A DNA stretch of 64,000 nucleotides from NCBI GenBank assembly GCA_900769665.1, contig CAAGHL010000054.1, positions 1 to 64,000 of the forward strand, written 5' to 3'. Each line of letters begins with the position of its first letter. The stretch's first letter is position 1. Below are positions 43,066 to 51,631 of this stretch, in pieces. Below the pieces are notes generated by a model. The model had not been told where the DNA came from. It saw nothing but the letters and a program-made list of their open reading frames with translations, and made no database searches. The translations under genes and the position numbers were made by a program. Source of the DNA: Clostridia bacterium. GTDB lineage: Bacteria > Bacillota > Clostridia > Christensenellales > CAG-314.

Positions 43066-43097
43066 AACGCGGAAGCAGTTTTGTTTCCGCGTTTTTT
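43066..43097 (+). terminator. terminator after degV
   Basis: AACGCGGAA pairs with TTTCCGCGTT, followed by T residues. Confidence 0.7.
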
Positions 43098-43109
43098 ATT
43101 GTACGAGGA

Positions 43110-43170
43110 TGGGTGAACACATGATTAGCCGCCATATTGATTGCAAATATTATTAGTGATAGTCAAGTTA
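43110..43170 (+). repeat. dispersed repeat, family R6, copy 1
   Basis: Shares ATTAGCCG, CATATTGA, TTAGTGA and TTAAC in order with 46118-46205. Part of a gene-free gap. Confidence 0.5.
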
Positions 43171-43184
43171 ACCGTAGGGTTTCC

Positions 43185-43265
43185 ATTCGCCATCACTAAC
43201 CACCTTGGAGATGTCCTTTTCCGTTCTTTCGCATGGAAGCTCGCTTTGTGTACCTATGCTTTAAT
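43185..43265 (+). repeat. dispersed repeat, family R7, copy 2
   Basis: Similar to 19897-19965 over about 65 bp. It directly follows R6 copy 1. I see no gene in 43270-43396. Confidence 0.5.
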
Positions 43266-43396
43266 CGGCGTAATTGTGTACTTGCGTGGGGTTTTATTTC
43301 TAATGTATGAGTTCGTTTTCTTTGTTGTCAAGTCCGATGTGTCGACTGTCGAGGTGTTAAAAAGTCGAGTTTGTGCAAATTTCTAAACAGTAAAAA

Positions 43397-43436
43397 TGTA
43401 ATCAAAAAATCAATACGTATCGTCTTTTTTAATACA
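43397..43436. promoter_or_regulatory. 40-bp ATACGTAT dyad element, copy 5
   Basis: TGTA 43397-43400, ATACGTAT 43413-43420, TACA 43433-43436. Its left half is nearly identical to copy 1 at 5263. It lies 71 bp before the next gene. Confidence 0.65.
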
Positions 43437-43507
43437 TTTATCGTAAAAATCACCGGTAGTTGACGCTAAAAGTCATATAGTAACAGGACGACAAATATAC
43501 TTGTAGT

Positions 43508-43978
43508 ATGAAAGCTACATTAAAAAGTATTATTGTTGCGCTTACCGTGTTGGCGGTAGTGGTCGGCACCTTGCTTGTGTTGGATGCAGGCAACGTTGTC
43601 GGTGTAAAAAAGAGTATTACCGCAATCAAGGTGACGGCGGTGGATCTCTCGGGCAATTCGATACACAACGCATCCGTCACAGTGTGCGGTCAAACGTTTT
43701 TTACCGATGACAAGGGCTGTTCTCCTCAAATTTCGCTTGACGCTCTTACAAACTGTTACGAGCCTTCCGAAAAAGATTGGTACACGGCAACGATTGTCGT
43801 AACGTGCGACGGCTATGTGCCTTCGGTGGTGTTCAACGCCGTGTTGTTTGACGGACAAACACGTAGGCTTATCGTCAAAATGTACCCCGTGGACGACAGC
43901 GAGTTGCCGTTTGTTTCCTACGTGGAAAGTCCGCCCGACGAGTACGTCAAAAAAATATTGACGGATAGGGTTAAGTGA
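43508..43978 (+). CDS. hypothetical membrane-anchored or secreted protein
   Basis: A 156-residue protein. Residues 7-30 form one hydrophobic segment (signal anchor or uncleaved signal peptide). The rest is beta-rich: VTAVDLSGNSIHNASVTVCG followed by TDDKG looks like a carboxypeptidase-regulatory/Cna-B-type beta-sandwich. Four cysteines lie in the extracytoplasmic part. The ATG has no clear ribosome site, so the start is uncertain. No partner genes nearby suggest a role; the function is unknown. Confidence 0.65.
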   Translation: MKATLKSIIVALTVLAVVVGTLLVLDAGNVVGVKKSITAIKVTAVDLSGNSIHNASVTVCGQTFFTDDKGCSPQISLDALTNCYEPSEKDWYTATIVVTCDGYVPSVVFNAVLFDGQTRRLIVKMYPVDDSELPFVSYVESPPDEYVKKILTDRVK

Positions 43979-44003
43979 CACAGTACATTTTATTGTTCAG
44001 CAA

Positions 44004-44036
44004 AAAAGGAGCAATCGCACGTCGATTACTCCTTTT
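44004..44036. terminator. bidirectional terminator between convergent genes
   Basis: AAAAAGGAGCAATCG pairs with CGATTACTCCTTTT. It serves the hypothetical gene on the left and the glycosyltransferase on the right. Confidence 0.7.
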
Positions 44037-44052
44037 AGTTTTGTAATTGGGT

Positions 44053-45207
44053 TTATTGTTCGGATGGAATTTTATCTTGCGGGGCAAAACGTGTTGCCGT
44101 TTCAATCAGCATTTGTTCCATTTGTTCCATGCACTTTTGACGGCTAAACAGGTTTGCCGACATTTCAATGTATTTTTTGCGGTTAGCAAGATATTCGTCG
44201 CGGTGTTCGATCCACCAATCGATTTTTTCGGCAAGGTCGTCGCTGTCATTGTCCTCAAACATGTTGTTTTGTTCCAGCGCATAGCTTTTGGTTGCACATC
44301 TTGGTGAGTTGTTTATGATAGGCACAACGCCGCAACTTATCGCTTCCAAACAACTAATACCTTCCGCTTCGATTTCCGCAGCATGTACGTACAAGTAGCA
44401 ACTGCGTAGCAAATCGGGCATTTTGTCGCGGTCGACAAAACCCAAACGAGGTTTTATCGGTAGTTCCTCTCCTTGTTTTTCCAACTGTTCGTGTAGCGGT
44501 CCGTCCCCGGGCAAAATAAGTTGTATGCGGTGGGCGTATTTACTTTTGGATACGGCGGCGATTAACGTTTTGTGCGATTTTTCTCGACTGTAACGTCCTG
44601 TGTAAACAATACGTATTTCCTTGTCGCATTGGGGTTCGGCTTCCGACGGGGTGAAGTCGGGCAAGACGCCGTTACTAATGACGTAACCGTTGCTTTTTCC
44701 AAATTTACTCTCGTACACTTCCCTCATATACGGGGTGACGTAGTGTACGCTGTCGGCTTTTTTGTACAGTTTGCCAAAGTGTATGTAAGTGGCGTCGTTT
44801 AGCGGCTTAAAGTTTTGCATAAACAGGTGAGTTGTGAAGTTTTCGGCAAGAAGGTGGCAACCTGCCGAAACGGGCAAGTTCATTTCTTTTGCCATACTTG
44901 CCGCGCACAATCCCAACGAAAACGGCATCATGATATGTACGATGTCCGCGCCTTCCAAGGCTTGTTTGACAATATCTCGATCGGGTTTGGCAATGGAAAC
45001 GCCGTTTTTCTCCACATATCCGTTAAAAGGTCCAAAGCTTCTCGTCGGTACGACAAAGTAATCGGGCTGATCTGCCTTGTCTTGATCGCAACACAGTATG
45101 CGCACTTGGTGTCCGCGTTCCTTTAAGTAACGGATGAGATTCATTGCAGCAATGGTTGTGCCGTTGTTTTCCTTCCCCAACACGTCACATACTACAGTTA
45201 TCTTCAT
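44053..45207 (-). CDS. GT4-family glycosyltransferase
   Basis: A 384-residue GT-B fold glycosyltransferase. The N-terminal Rossmann domain begins ITVVCDVLGKENNGTTIAAM. The C-terminal donor-binding domain has IVYTGRYSREKSHKTLI, GDGPL and the EX7E-type motif EIEAEGISCLEAISCGVVPI, all typical of GT4 enzymes that build glycolipids. It follows an acyltransferase gene whose 3' end overlaps its start by 23 bp, so a role in membrane glycolipid synthesis is likely; the sugar donor and acceptor are not evident. No signal peptide. Confidence 0.82.
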   Translation of the reverse strand: MKITVVCDVLGKENNGTTIAAMNLIRYLKERGHQVRILCCDQDKADQPDYFVVPTRSFGPFNGYVEKNGVSIAKPDRDIVKQALEGADIVHIMMPFSLGLCAASMAKEMNLPVSAGCHLLAENFTTHLFMQNFKPLNDATYIHFGKLYKKADSVHYVTPYMREVYESKFGKSNGYVISNGVLPDFTPSEAEPQCDKEIRIVYTGRYSREKSHKTLIAAVSKSKYAHRIQLILPGDGPLHEQLEKQGEELPIKPRLGFVDRDKMPDLLRSCYLYVHAAEIEAEGISCLEAISCGVVPIINNSPRCATKSYALEQNNMFEDNDSDDLAEKIDWWIEHRDEYLANRKKYIEMSANLFSRQKCMEQMEQMLIETATRFAPQDKIPSEQ

Positions 45208-45985
45208 TGTCGGTTTTCTCCTTGTAAATATAGGTATGGTAACCTACGCTACCGTATTTGTCGACGGTTTCTTTCATAAAGTTGTACACTTTTTCGCACA
45301 GCTCGGCGCGGGTAGTGTACTCTTCTGGCATTATCGGTTGGCTTACGTATACAGTCGAAAGAGGCGGTAAATTTTTGAAAATTTTGCGTTGACGATAAAT
45401 TGTTACGGCGGCAACCGTCGGCACCTTCAATTTTATCGGGTAAGCAAAACTTGCGTCGCGAAATTTGCGTATATCGTTGTAGTAAGGCCAAATATGCGCT
45501 TCGGGATAAATTGTCACAACTTTTCCCTCTGCTACACAATCGTTCATGTAAGCAAGGAAATTGCGTGTGGCGTCCAGTCCCGTCGGCAACGGTACTGCGC
45601 CGAGCATCGGTGTGATTGCCCCTACGACGGGTATACTTACCGCGTCGGGATTGACGATTATCTTGTTTGCCCGAGGAAACGAAACAAGACTCGGCATGAA
45701 AGCGTCCCCGCCTTCTTGTGTGTGATTGGCATACAGAAAGTAACCGCCTTTCAACTGTTTTAAGACTTTGCGATTTTTAATCCGCATGCCGAGTTTGAGC
45801 TTGTTGTACAACCAACCTATGGGTGTTGCAAGACATCTATACAAAAAAAACGACAATGCTTTGTAGAAGATGTTGTTGTGTTTGTATTTGTATGTACCGT
45901 CGATTTTCCTTTGATTTATCTTTCCGTTGGTCGGGGAAAAGTCATCGTTTAACTCGTCGGAGTAGTAAAATGTTTTTCTTCCCAT
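45185..45985 (-). CDS. 1-acyl-glycerol-3-phosphate acyltransferase-like protein
   Basis: A 266-residue PlsC-superfamily acyltransferase. The catalytic region reads ANHTQEGGDAF, where His and Asp are separated by five residues instead of the usual four. Motif III appears as TIYPEAHIWPYYND. An N-terminal hydrophobic stretch near residues 42-58 suggests membrane attachment. It is translated together with the downstream glycosyltransferase, which supports a role in making a membrane lipid; the exact acceptor may not be lysophosphatidate. Confidence 0.78.
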   Translation of the reverse strand: MGRKTFYYSDELNDDFSPTNGKINQRKIDGTYKYKHNNIFYKALSFFLYRCLATPIGWLYNKLKLGMRIKNRKVLKQLKGGYFLYANHTQEGGDAFMPSLVSFPRANKIIVNPDAVSIPVVGAITPMLGAVPLPTGLDATRNFLAYMNDCVAEGKVVTIYPEAHIWPYYNDIRKFRDASFAYPIKLKVPTVAAVTIYRQRKIFKNLPPLSTVYVSQPIMPEEYTTRAELCEKVYNFMKETVDKYGSVGYHTYIYKEKTDNEDNCSM

Positions 45986-46117
45986 GGTTGTTTTCGCACT
46001 CCTTTAGAAAAATAATTTTACAACCGTAATGTAAACATAAGGTAAACCGACAAACTTTGACGTAACATTTGCGGCATATCGTTGCTGCAAAACGGCAGTC
46101 GGCTACTTGGTGGACGC

Positions 46118-46205
46118 ATGTGGATGGGCGTTTAACGTACAATTAGCCGTCATATTGACCGAAAAAAAATTTTAGTGAGAGCTAAATTAACTCTAAAATA
46201 TTTTT
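46118..46205. repeat. dispersed repeat, family R6, copy 2
   Basis: Similar to 43110-43170. An ATTTTAG..GAG / CTCT..AAAAT hairpin with A and T tracts on either side could act as a bidirectional terminator between the divergent acyltransferase and RNase J genes. Confidence 0.5.
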
Positions 46206-46328
46206 TTGTCTGTTAAATGATCGTGTGGGTAAATAACGGCGGTTTGAGGCGGCAAAACCGAGTAATAAGGTCTACCGAGTAAGGTCGCAGGAGTATCTAT
46301 TGCGGATTTTTTGTCGACAATCAAATAG

Positions 46329-46357
46329 TTGTCAAAGTAAAACTTTTAGTGTATAAT
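46329..46357 (+). promoter_or_regulatory. promoter of the RNase J gene
   Basis: TTGTCA (46329-46334), 17 bp, TATAAT (46352-46357). No nearer promoter is obvious, so the leader would be about 400 nt. Confidence 0.65.
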
Positions 46358-46363
46358 AAATGT

Positions 46364-46763
46364 GGAAAGTGTTTGGACTTGTTGGACATATCGCCTGTTT
46401 TTAACACCGATTTGTAGTTAATGGCGATGGTAGAAAGTCGACGCTGTATTTTAGGCTCAAACAAGGTTGACGGCAATCGCGGTTGTCCGTCAACGATGCT
46501 TGTCTGTATATTTGGCGCATATGTCCCTTGCGTCAACCGCGGTACGCTCAATGTATGCTGCAACTTTGTGCGATTAGACTTTGTCTATGCGGAAATACGG
46601 GACGAAAATTAAAATTTACAAACGCAAAATTACTTACAATCTTGATTCCGAGTATTATCGTTGTCGTACAGTCTGCTACCTGTGCGAGTTTGCTGCGGCA
46701 ACACAACCGATTTCGGAATAGATCTCGATTGTCTTTTTTGCGTTGCAAAAAGAGGCTTACAAT
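46364..46763 (+). promoter_or_regulatory. 400-nt untranslated leader before RNase J
   Basis: No credible gene lies between the promoter and the RNase J start. A TTGACGG/CCGTCAA hairpin is at about 46469-46494, and other short stems are possible. Two small frames here lack ribosome sites. A long leader would allow feedback control by the encoded RNase; this is inference. Confidence 0.4.
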
Positions 46764-48758
46764 ATGAAATTTTTCAACAAAACGCAATCGAACTCCGACA
46801 CTCTCAACAACGGAGAGTCGATCAACCTTACGCTTGTGGGTGACGGTCGGAAAGGTAGTTCTCGCTCCAAGAGCGGCAGTAAAAAAAGCAAGCAATATTC
46901 GGTTGCGCAACAGCAAAACGGCAATGGCGCAACGGCAAAAAACGACGGTTTCAACAATAAAACAAATGCCAACAGCCACGGCGTTGGCAGTGTAAACAAA
47001 AAATCTCACAAAAACAACAATCCTAACGCACCGCGCTACGAGGCGGCTGTCGAAAACAACGCTCAACGTAACCCTTTGCGTTACGAGCAACCGCGCGGCA
47101 AGCTGAAAATTATGTTTCTCGGCGGCGTCGGGGAAATCGGCAAAAACATGACGGCGTTTGAGTATGGCAACAGCATTGTGATACTTGACGCAGGCATGAG
47201 CTTCCCCGGGACGGATATGCCCGGCGTGGACGTTGTAATCCCCGACATCACCTACTTGTACGAACATCGTGAAAAAATCAAGGGCATTTTGCTTACTCAC
47301 GGACACGAAGATCACATCGGCGCAATGCCGTTTATCGTCAAAAAACTCGGCGGAAAAATCGACGTGTATGGCACCAAATTGACATTGGGACTTGTGGAAA
47401 ACAAACTTGTGGAGCACAGCGCGACGGAGTTTGTCAACTTTGTCCCCGTGTCGGACAAGAGTATAGTTACGCTCGGCGACTTCACTGCTGAGTTTATCCA
47501 CGTGTCGCACTCGGTCGCGGGTTCTTCGGCAATTTGTTTGCGTACGCCTGTGGGTACGGTGTTCCACACGGGGGATTTCAAGGTGGACTACACGCCGCTC
47601 GGCAACGAGATAATGAATCTCAACCGCATTGCGGAAATAGGCAAACAAGGCGTGCTACTGCTTATGAGCGAATCCACCAACGTGGAAAAGCCCGGCTACA
47701 CCATGAGTGAATCGGTAGTGCGCGACACCATAAACAAAGTTTTTCAGGACGCAAAAGGACGCCGTATAATAATTGCTACATTTGCAAGCAACGTCGATCG
47801 TCTGGGTATGATCATAGACCTTGCCAAGCTGTACAAGCGCAAGATTGCCATTAGCGGTCGTAGCATGGTCAAGTACATCGAAACAGCCGTTAGAGTGGGA
47901 CAAATGTCCGTTGACAAAGATATGATTGTCGACATCGACAAGATCGGTTCGGTAGAAGACGGCAAACTTGTCATACTGAGTACCGGTAGCCAAGGCGAGC
48001 CTATGAGCGCGCTTACGCGTATGGCAGACGGCGAATTTAACAAAGTTACGATCGGTAGCAACGATACCATTGTAATTTCGGCAAACCCCATCCCCGGTAA
48101 CGAGAGGGACGTGTACACAGTCATAAACAAATTGTACCGTTTGGGTGCGGTGGTTGTTTACTCGGCGTTGTCTGCCGTACATGTTTCGGGACACGCTTGC
48201 CAAGAGGAACTCAAACTGCTGTATACGCTAATCAAACCCAAATATTTCATTCCCGTCCACGGCGAATATCGTCACTTGAAACAACATGCCATGCTTGTGG
48301 AAAAACTCGGACAAAAGAAGTCCAACATTATCATTCCGGAAATCGGCGATGTTGTGGAAGTGGACAAAAACACATTCAAGGTGGTGGGACAAATTGCCAG
48401 CGGCAACATAATGGTTGACGGATTAGGCGTGGGCGACGTGGGCAATATTGTATTGAAGGATCGTTTGTCCCTTGCCGAAGACGGCATTTTGGTGTGCGTG
48501 GTAGGCGTGGACAAGACCACCTACAATGTGGTGTCGGGTCCCGAAGTAGTCTCTCGCGGATGTTTCTTCCAAGGTGACAGCGACAACGTCAATCCTACCG
48601 ACGAAATAAAGGCACTTGTTGCCGAGGAACTTACTCACGAACAAAACCGCCAAAGCATGGCAACGGTAAAAACCGCCGTGCAACGTGTGGTACGTAAGTA
48701 TTTCAGAAGCAAGTTTAAGCGGAACCCCGTGGTTTTAGCAGTTGTATTAGAGGTATAG
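46764..48758 (+). CDS. rnj: ribonuclease J
   Basis: A 664-residue metallo-beta-lactamase/beta-CASP RNase with endonuclease and 5'-3' exonuclease activity, central to mRNA decay and rRNA maturation. The catalytic domain begins near residue 113 with KIMFLGGVGEIGKNMTAF and carries the zinc motif LTHGHEDHIGA. Beta-CASP elements and VHGEYRHLKQHAMLV follow, then the C-terminal domain. The first 110 residues are an extra, probably disordered, Lys/Asn/Gln/Ser-rich segment absent from B. subtilis RNase J1. ATG 46764 follows AGAGG. Whether it is J1 or J2 cannot be decided; no second copy is in the window. Confidence 0.93.
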   Translation: MKFFNKTQSNSDTLNNGESINLTLVGDGRKGSSRSKSGSKKSKQYSVAQQQNGNGATAKNDGFNNKTNANSHGVGSVNKKSHKNNNPNAPRYEAAVENNAQRNPLRYEQPRGKLKIMFLGGVGEIGKNMTAFEYGNSIVILDAGMSFPGTDMPGVDVVIPDITYLYEHREKIKGILLTHGHEDHIGAMPFIVKKLGGKIDVYGTKLTLGLVENKLVEHSATEFVNFVPVSDKSIVTLGDFTAEFIHVSHSVAGSSAICLRTPVGTVFHTGDFKVDYTPLGNEIMNLNRIAEIGKQGVLLLMSESTNVEKPGYTMSESVVRDTINKVFQDAKGRRIIIATFASNVDRLGMIIDLAKLYKRKIAISGRSMVKYIETAVRVGQMSVDKDMIVDIDKIGSVEDGKLVILSTGSQGEPMSALTRMADGEFNKVTIGSNDTIVISANPIPGNERDVYTVINKLYRLGAVVVYSALSAVHVSGHACQEELKLLYTLIKPKYFIPVHGEYRHLKQHAMLVEKLGQKKSNIIIPEIGDVVEVDKNTFKVVGQIASGNIMVDGLGVGDVGNIVLKDRLSLAEDGILVCVVGVDKTTYNVVSGPEVVSRGCFFQGDSDNVNPTDEIKALVAEELTHEQNRQSMATVKTAVQRVVRKYFRSKFKRNPVVLAVVLEV

Positions 48759-48888
48759 GGGCGAGCTTGTATATACTTCGCTACGCCTTTGAAGGGGCTT
48801 CGCTGCCCTTATTGAATGTTTTCGGTTTATATGCGCTTGTGTTAAGGCGATTATGTTGAATTGAAAATTCCCACCCATTGGAGTACAA

Positions 48889-49488
48889 ATGAACGAAATT
48901 GATGTCGAACTCAACGAAATAGAGCAGTTTGCCCGCGAGAGGTACATACCCGTTATGTTGGACGACACCAAGGAATTGTTGTTTTCCGTAGTAAAGGCGG
49001 CAAAGCCGAGGCGAATTTTGGAAATAGGTACGGCGGTGGGGTACAGCGGTATCGTTATGTTGCTTGCGTCCCCTAATGCCAAACTCAACACAATGGAAAT
49101 CAACGAATCCCTCGCAGAGCTTGCGCGTGAAAACTTTGCCAAAGCAGGCATGACGGAACGCGTCAACATTTTTCTCGGTGATGCGCGGGAACTTGTTTGT
49201 CAACTTACGGGCGAATACGACCTAATATTTATGGACGGTCCCAAGGGGCAATACGAGGCGTTTTTGCCATACCTTGTCGACCTACTCCCCGTCGGTGGCA
49301 CCCTCGTTTGCGACAACGTACTGTACAAAGGATTGGTGGAGCACGTCCCCGAGGACAAGCGCCACAAGCATATTACCGTGGCACGAAACATGCACGCTTT
49401 CCTTGACGACATCACCTCGTCCGCACGTTTCCAAACCAAGCTTTACCGTATCGGCGACGGCGTGACGGTGTCCGTCAAACTCAACTGA
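48889..49488 (+). CDS. trmR: tRNA 5-hydroxyuridine methyltransferase (YrrM-like O-methyltransferase)
   Basis: A 199-residue class I SAM-dependent O-methyltransferase (COG4122). ILEIGTAVGYSGIVMLL is the SAM loop, LNTMEINESLAELARENF and DLIFMDGPKGQYEAFL follow, and DNVLYKGLV is the metal/substrate loop. In B. subtilis the homologue TrmR methylates 5-hydroxyuridine at tRNA position 34. The next gene encodes a U32 protein of the TrhP type that makes this hydroxyuridine, which supports the assignment. The ribosome site is weak. Confidence 0.82.
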   Translation: MNEIDVELNEIEQFARERYIPVMLDDTKELLFSVVKAAKPRRILEIGTAVGYSGIVMLLASPNAKLNTMEINESLAELARENFAKAGMTERVNIFLGDARELVCQLTGEYDLIFMDGPKGQYEAFLPYLVDLLPVGGTLVCDNVLYKGLVEHVPEDKRHKHITVARNMHAFLDDITSSARFQTKLYRIGDGVTVSVKLN

Positions 49489-49660
49489 CGTGCAATCGGT
49501 AGTGCCTTTCGAGCGTGGTGGTTGCGACGAACGACCAATAAACAAATTGCCATAAAAATTAAAAAACTATAAAATTACTTCAAATTACGCCGTTTTATAG
49601 ATTACTATGCGTGACATAGTATATCAAAAACGACGTTTTTGTTGCCAAAAGGTGTATCTA

Positions 49661-50881
49661 ATGACCAAAACAATCGAGTTGCTTGCCCCTGCAGGTAGCA
49701 TGGAAAAACTAAAAACGGCAATTCACTTCGGCGCAAACGCAGTGTACTTGGCTGGCAAAAAGTTCGGACTTCGTGCCTTTGCCGACAACTTTACCGACGA
49801 GCAAATTGCCGAGGCGGTGAGTTACGCACACGCGCACAACGTCAAGGTGTACGTGACCTTAAACATCTTTGCAAGCGAGGCGGACTTTGCCGAGTTACCC
49901 GACTATCTTGACGTGCTTGCGGCGGCAGGCGTGGACGCGGTGTTGGTTAGCGACCCCGGCGTGTTTTCCGTAGTGCGTGCGCACGGCAAGTTGCCGATAC
50001 ACATCAGTACGCAAGCCAACACAACAAACAAATACGCCGTTGACTTTTGGCGCAAGCAGGGCGCCGAGCGTGTGGTATTGGCGCGCGAAGTTCCGTTGAA
50101 AGAGGTTGCCAAAATACACGAGTTTTGTCCCGATACGGAAATCGAGTGCTTTGTGCACGGTGCAATGTGTATCAGCTACTCGGGCAGATGTTTGATGAGC
50201 AACTACCTTGTCAACCGCAACAGCAATCGCGGCGAGTGCGTACAGGCGTGCCGTTGGCAGTGGGAAGTGCGCGAGGTCAGTCGCGAGGACAGTTTGCCCG
50301 TGATGGAGGACGACCGAGGCACGTACATATTCAACAGCAAGGACATGAACATGCTGTCGCACATCCCCGAGCTTATCGAGGCAGGCGTTGTCAGCTTCAA
50401 GATCGAAGGGCGCATGAAGTCGGCGTTTTACGTTGCGACGGTGGTCAACGCTTACCGCAAGGCAATCGACGCTGTGTCGGAAGGACGTTTTACCGCCGAG
50501 CTTGCCTGCGAGTTGCAAGCCGAGCTAAACAAGGCAAGCCACCGCGAATATACCACGGGGTTTTACTTCGACGAAGAGGAAACTAGACAATACTACGAGT
50601 CCAGTAAAGCCGTCGAAGAGTACAAGTTTATTGCTGTCGTGACGGAAGTCGGCAACGGCTACATCGTGGTCGAACAGCGCAACAAGTTTGTCGTCGGCGA
50701 CACGTTGGAAACGCTCTCCGTCACCACCGACCACAACCGCAGTTTTGTTGTGCACGAGGCGTTTGACAAGGACGGACAACCGCTGTCAGTGATGAACAAG
50801 GTCAAGCAAATCGTCACTATCGATTGCCCGTACAACCTTGCCGTCGGCGATATTTTGCGTAAGCCGATGACGGACAAGTAG
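49661..50881 (+). CDS. trhP: U32-family tRNA uridine hydroxylase (TrhP-like)
   Basis: A 406-residue peptidase-U32-family protein, now understood as prephenate-dependent tRNA U34 hydroxylase with an Fe-S cluster. The hallmark segment ECFVHGAMCISYSGRCLMSN then GECVQACRW supplies the conserved cysteines. The N terminus ELLAPAGSMEKLKTAIHFGA is typical. ATG 49661 is preceded by AAAGGTG, favoured over an upstream frame of 18 residues. It forms a unit with trmR, the methylase acting on its product. B. subtilis has two such genes (yrrN, yrrO); only one is seen here. Confidence 0.85.
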   Translation: MTKTIELLAPAGSMEKLKTAIHFGANAVYLAGKKFGLRAFADNFTDEQIAEAVSYAHAHNVKVYVTLNIFASEADFAELPDYLDVLAAAGVDAVLVSDPGVFSVVRAHGKLPIHISTQANTTNKYAVDFWRKQGAERVVLAREVPLKEVAKIHEFCPDTEIECFVHGAMCISYSGRCLMSNYLVNRNSNRGECVQACRWQWEVREVSREDSLPVMEDDRGTYIFNSKDMNMLSHIPELIEAGVVSFKIEGRMKSAFYVATVVNAYRKAIDAVSEGRFTAELACELQAELNKASHREYTTGFYFDEEETRQYYESSKAVEEYKFIAVVTEVGNGYIVVEQRNKFVVGDTLETLSVTTDHNRSFVVHEAFDKDGQPLSVMNKVKQIVTIDCPYNLAVGDILRKPMTDK

Positions 50882-50992
50882 TGCGTTGCGCTTGCGGTGC
50901 AAGTCTATATTTACAGCGCAAGTCCGTGCTTACGGTTGCAATGCAAACGTGGCAAAAAAGCGTTAGGTGCGTTGGCGATAGCTAAATTAACA

Positions 50993-51631
50993 TTAGTTGT
51001 CGCTTCTGTTTTCTGCAACAATTTGCTCGGCAACGTCCACTGCGCCGCTTGCAAAAACTTGCACGTTTTCCGCGCGGTGGGTAATTGTCACGCTTTCGCC
51101 ATTTCCGCCAAACACAATTTCATGCGTGCCGAAGTTTGTTCCGCTACGCAACGAGTGTATCGTCACCTTGCCAAACGACCCTTTTGCGGTCGCAAGCTCG
51201 GCGGCGATTTTTTTTGCCGTTCCGCTAGGACAATCGATTTTGCCACGGCGGTGCGTTTCTACTATGTCGCAGTCCCACGTGGGTTTTGCGTGTGCAATCA
51301 TTTTGCAAAGCTCCGTCACAAGGGCAATACCTGCGGAAAAATTACTGCGTTGCACAACTTTCACTCGATGCGAAAGGTTGTCTATTTCCGCCTGTTGTTC
51401 GGCGGTTTGTCCCGTCACGCCGCTAACCAACGGGCAGTGGTGTTTAGCACAATATGTAACTACTTCATATGTGGCTTGCGGCAAGGAAAAGTCTATCACA
51501 ATGTCGGGGCAAAGGTCCTCGCTCGGCTTTACGGCAATATCGGCGCACTCGACAACGTGTCTGCGCTCCCGACAAATGCGTACAACCTCACTGCCTACCC
51601 GTCCGTTGCTTCCGTATACCGTTACGTTCAT
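50993..51631 (-). CDS. dapB: 4-hydroxy-tetrahydrodipicolinate reductase
   Basis: A 212-residue NAD(P)H-dependent reductase of the lysine/diaminopimelate pathway. The dinucleotide motif is VYGSNGRVGSEV, and the catalytic segment reads ETHRRGKIDCPSGTAKK with the His and Lys of the canonical E-x-HH-x2-K-x-D-x-PSGTA motif kept, the second His being Arg. It is somewhat shorter than the usual 240-270 residues. The start ATG at 51631 follows AAGGAG and overlaps the dapA stop by 4 bp. It is the last gene of the asd-dapA-dapB operon. Confidence 0.9.
   Translation of the reverse strand: MNVTVYGSNGRVGSEVVRICRERRHVVECADIAVKPSEDLCPDIVIDFSLPQATYEVVTYCAKHHCPLVSGVTGQTAEQQAEIDNLSHRVKVVQRSNFSAGIALVTELCKMIAHAKPTWDCDIVETHRRGKIDCPSGTAKKIAAELATAKGSFGKVTIHSLRSGTNFGTHEIVFGGNGESVTITHRAENVQVFASGAVDVAEQIVAENRSDN

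Noticed and set aside
46421..46767. Two small frames (63 and 94 residues) in the RNase J leader
   Set aside because: They overlap each other, lack ribosome sites and have Cys/Leu-rich, non-family sequences.
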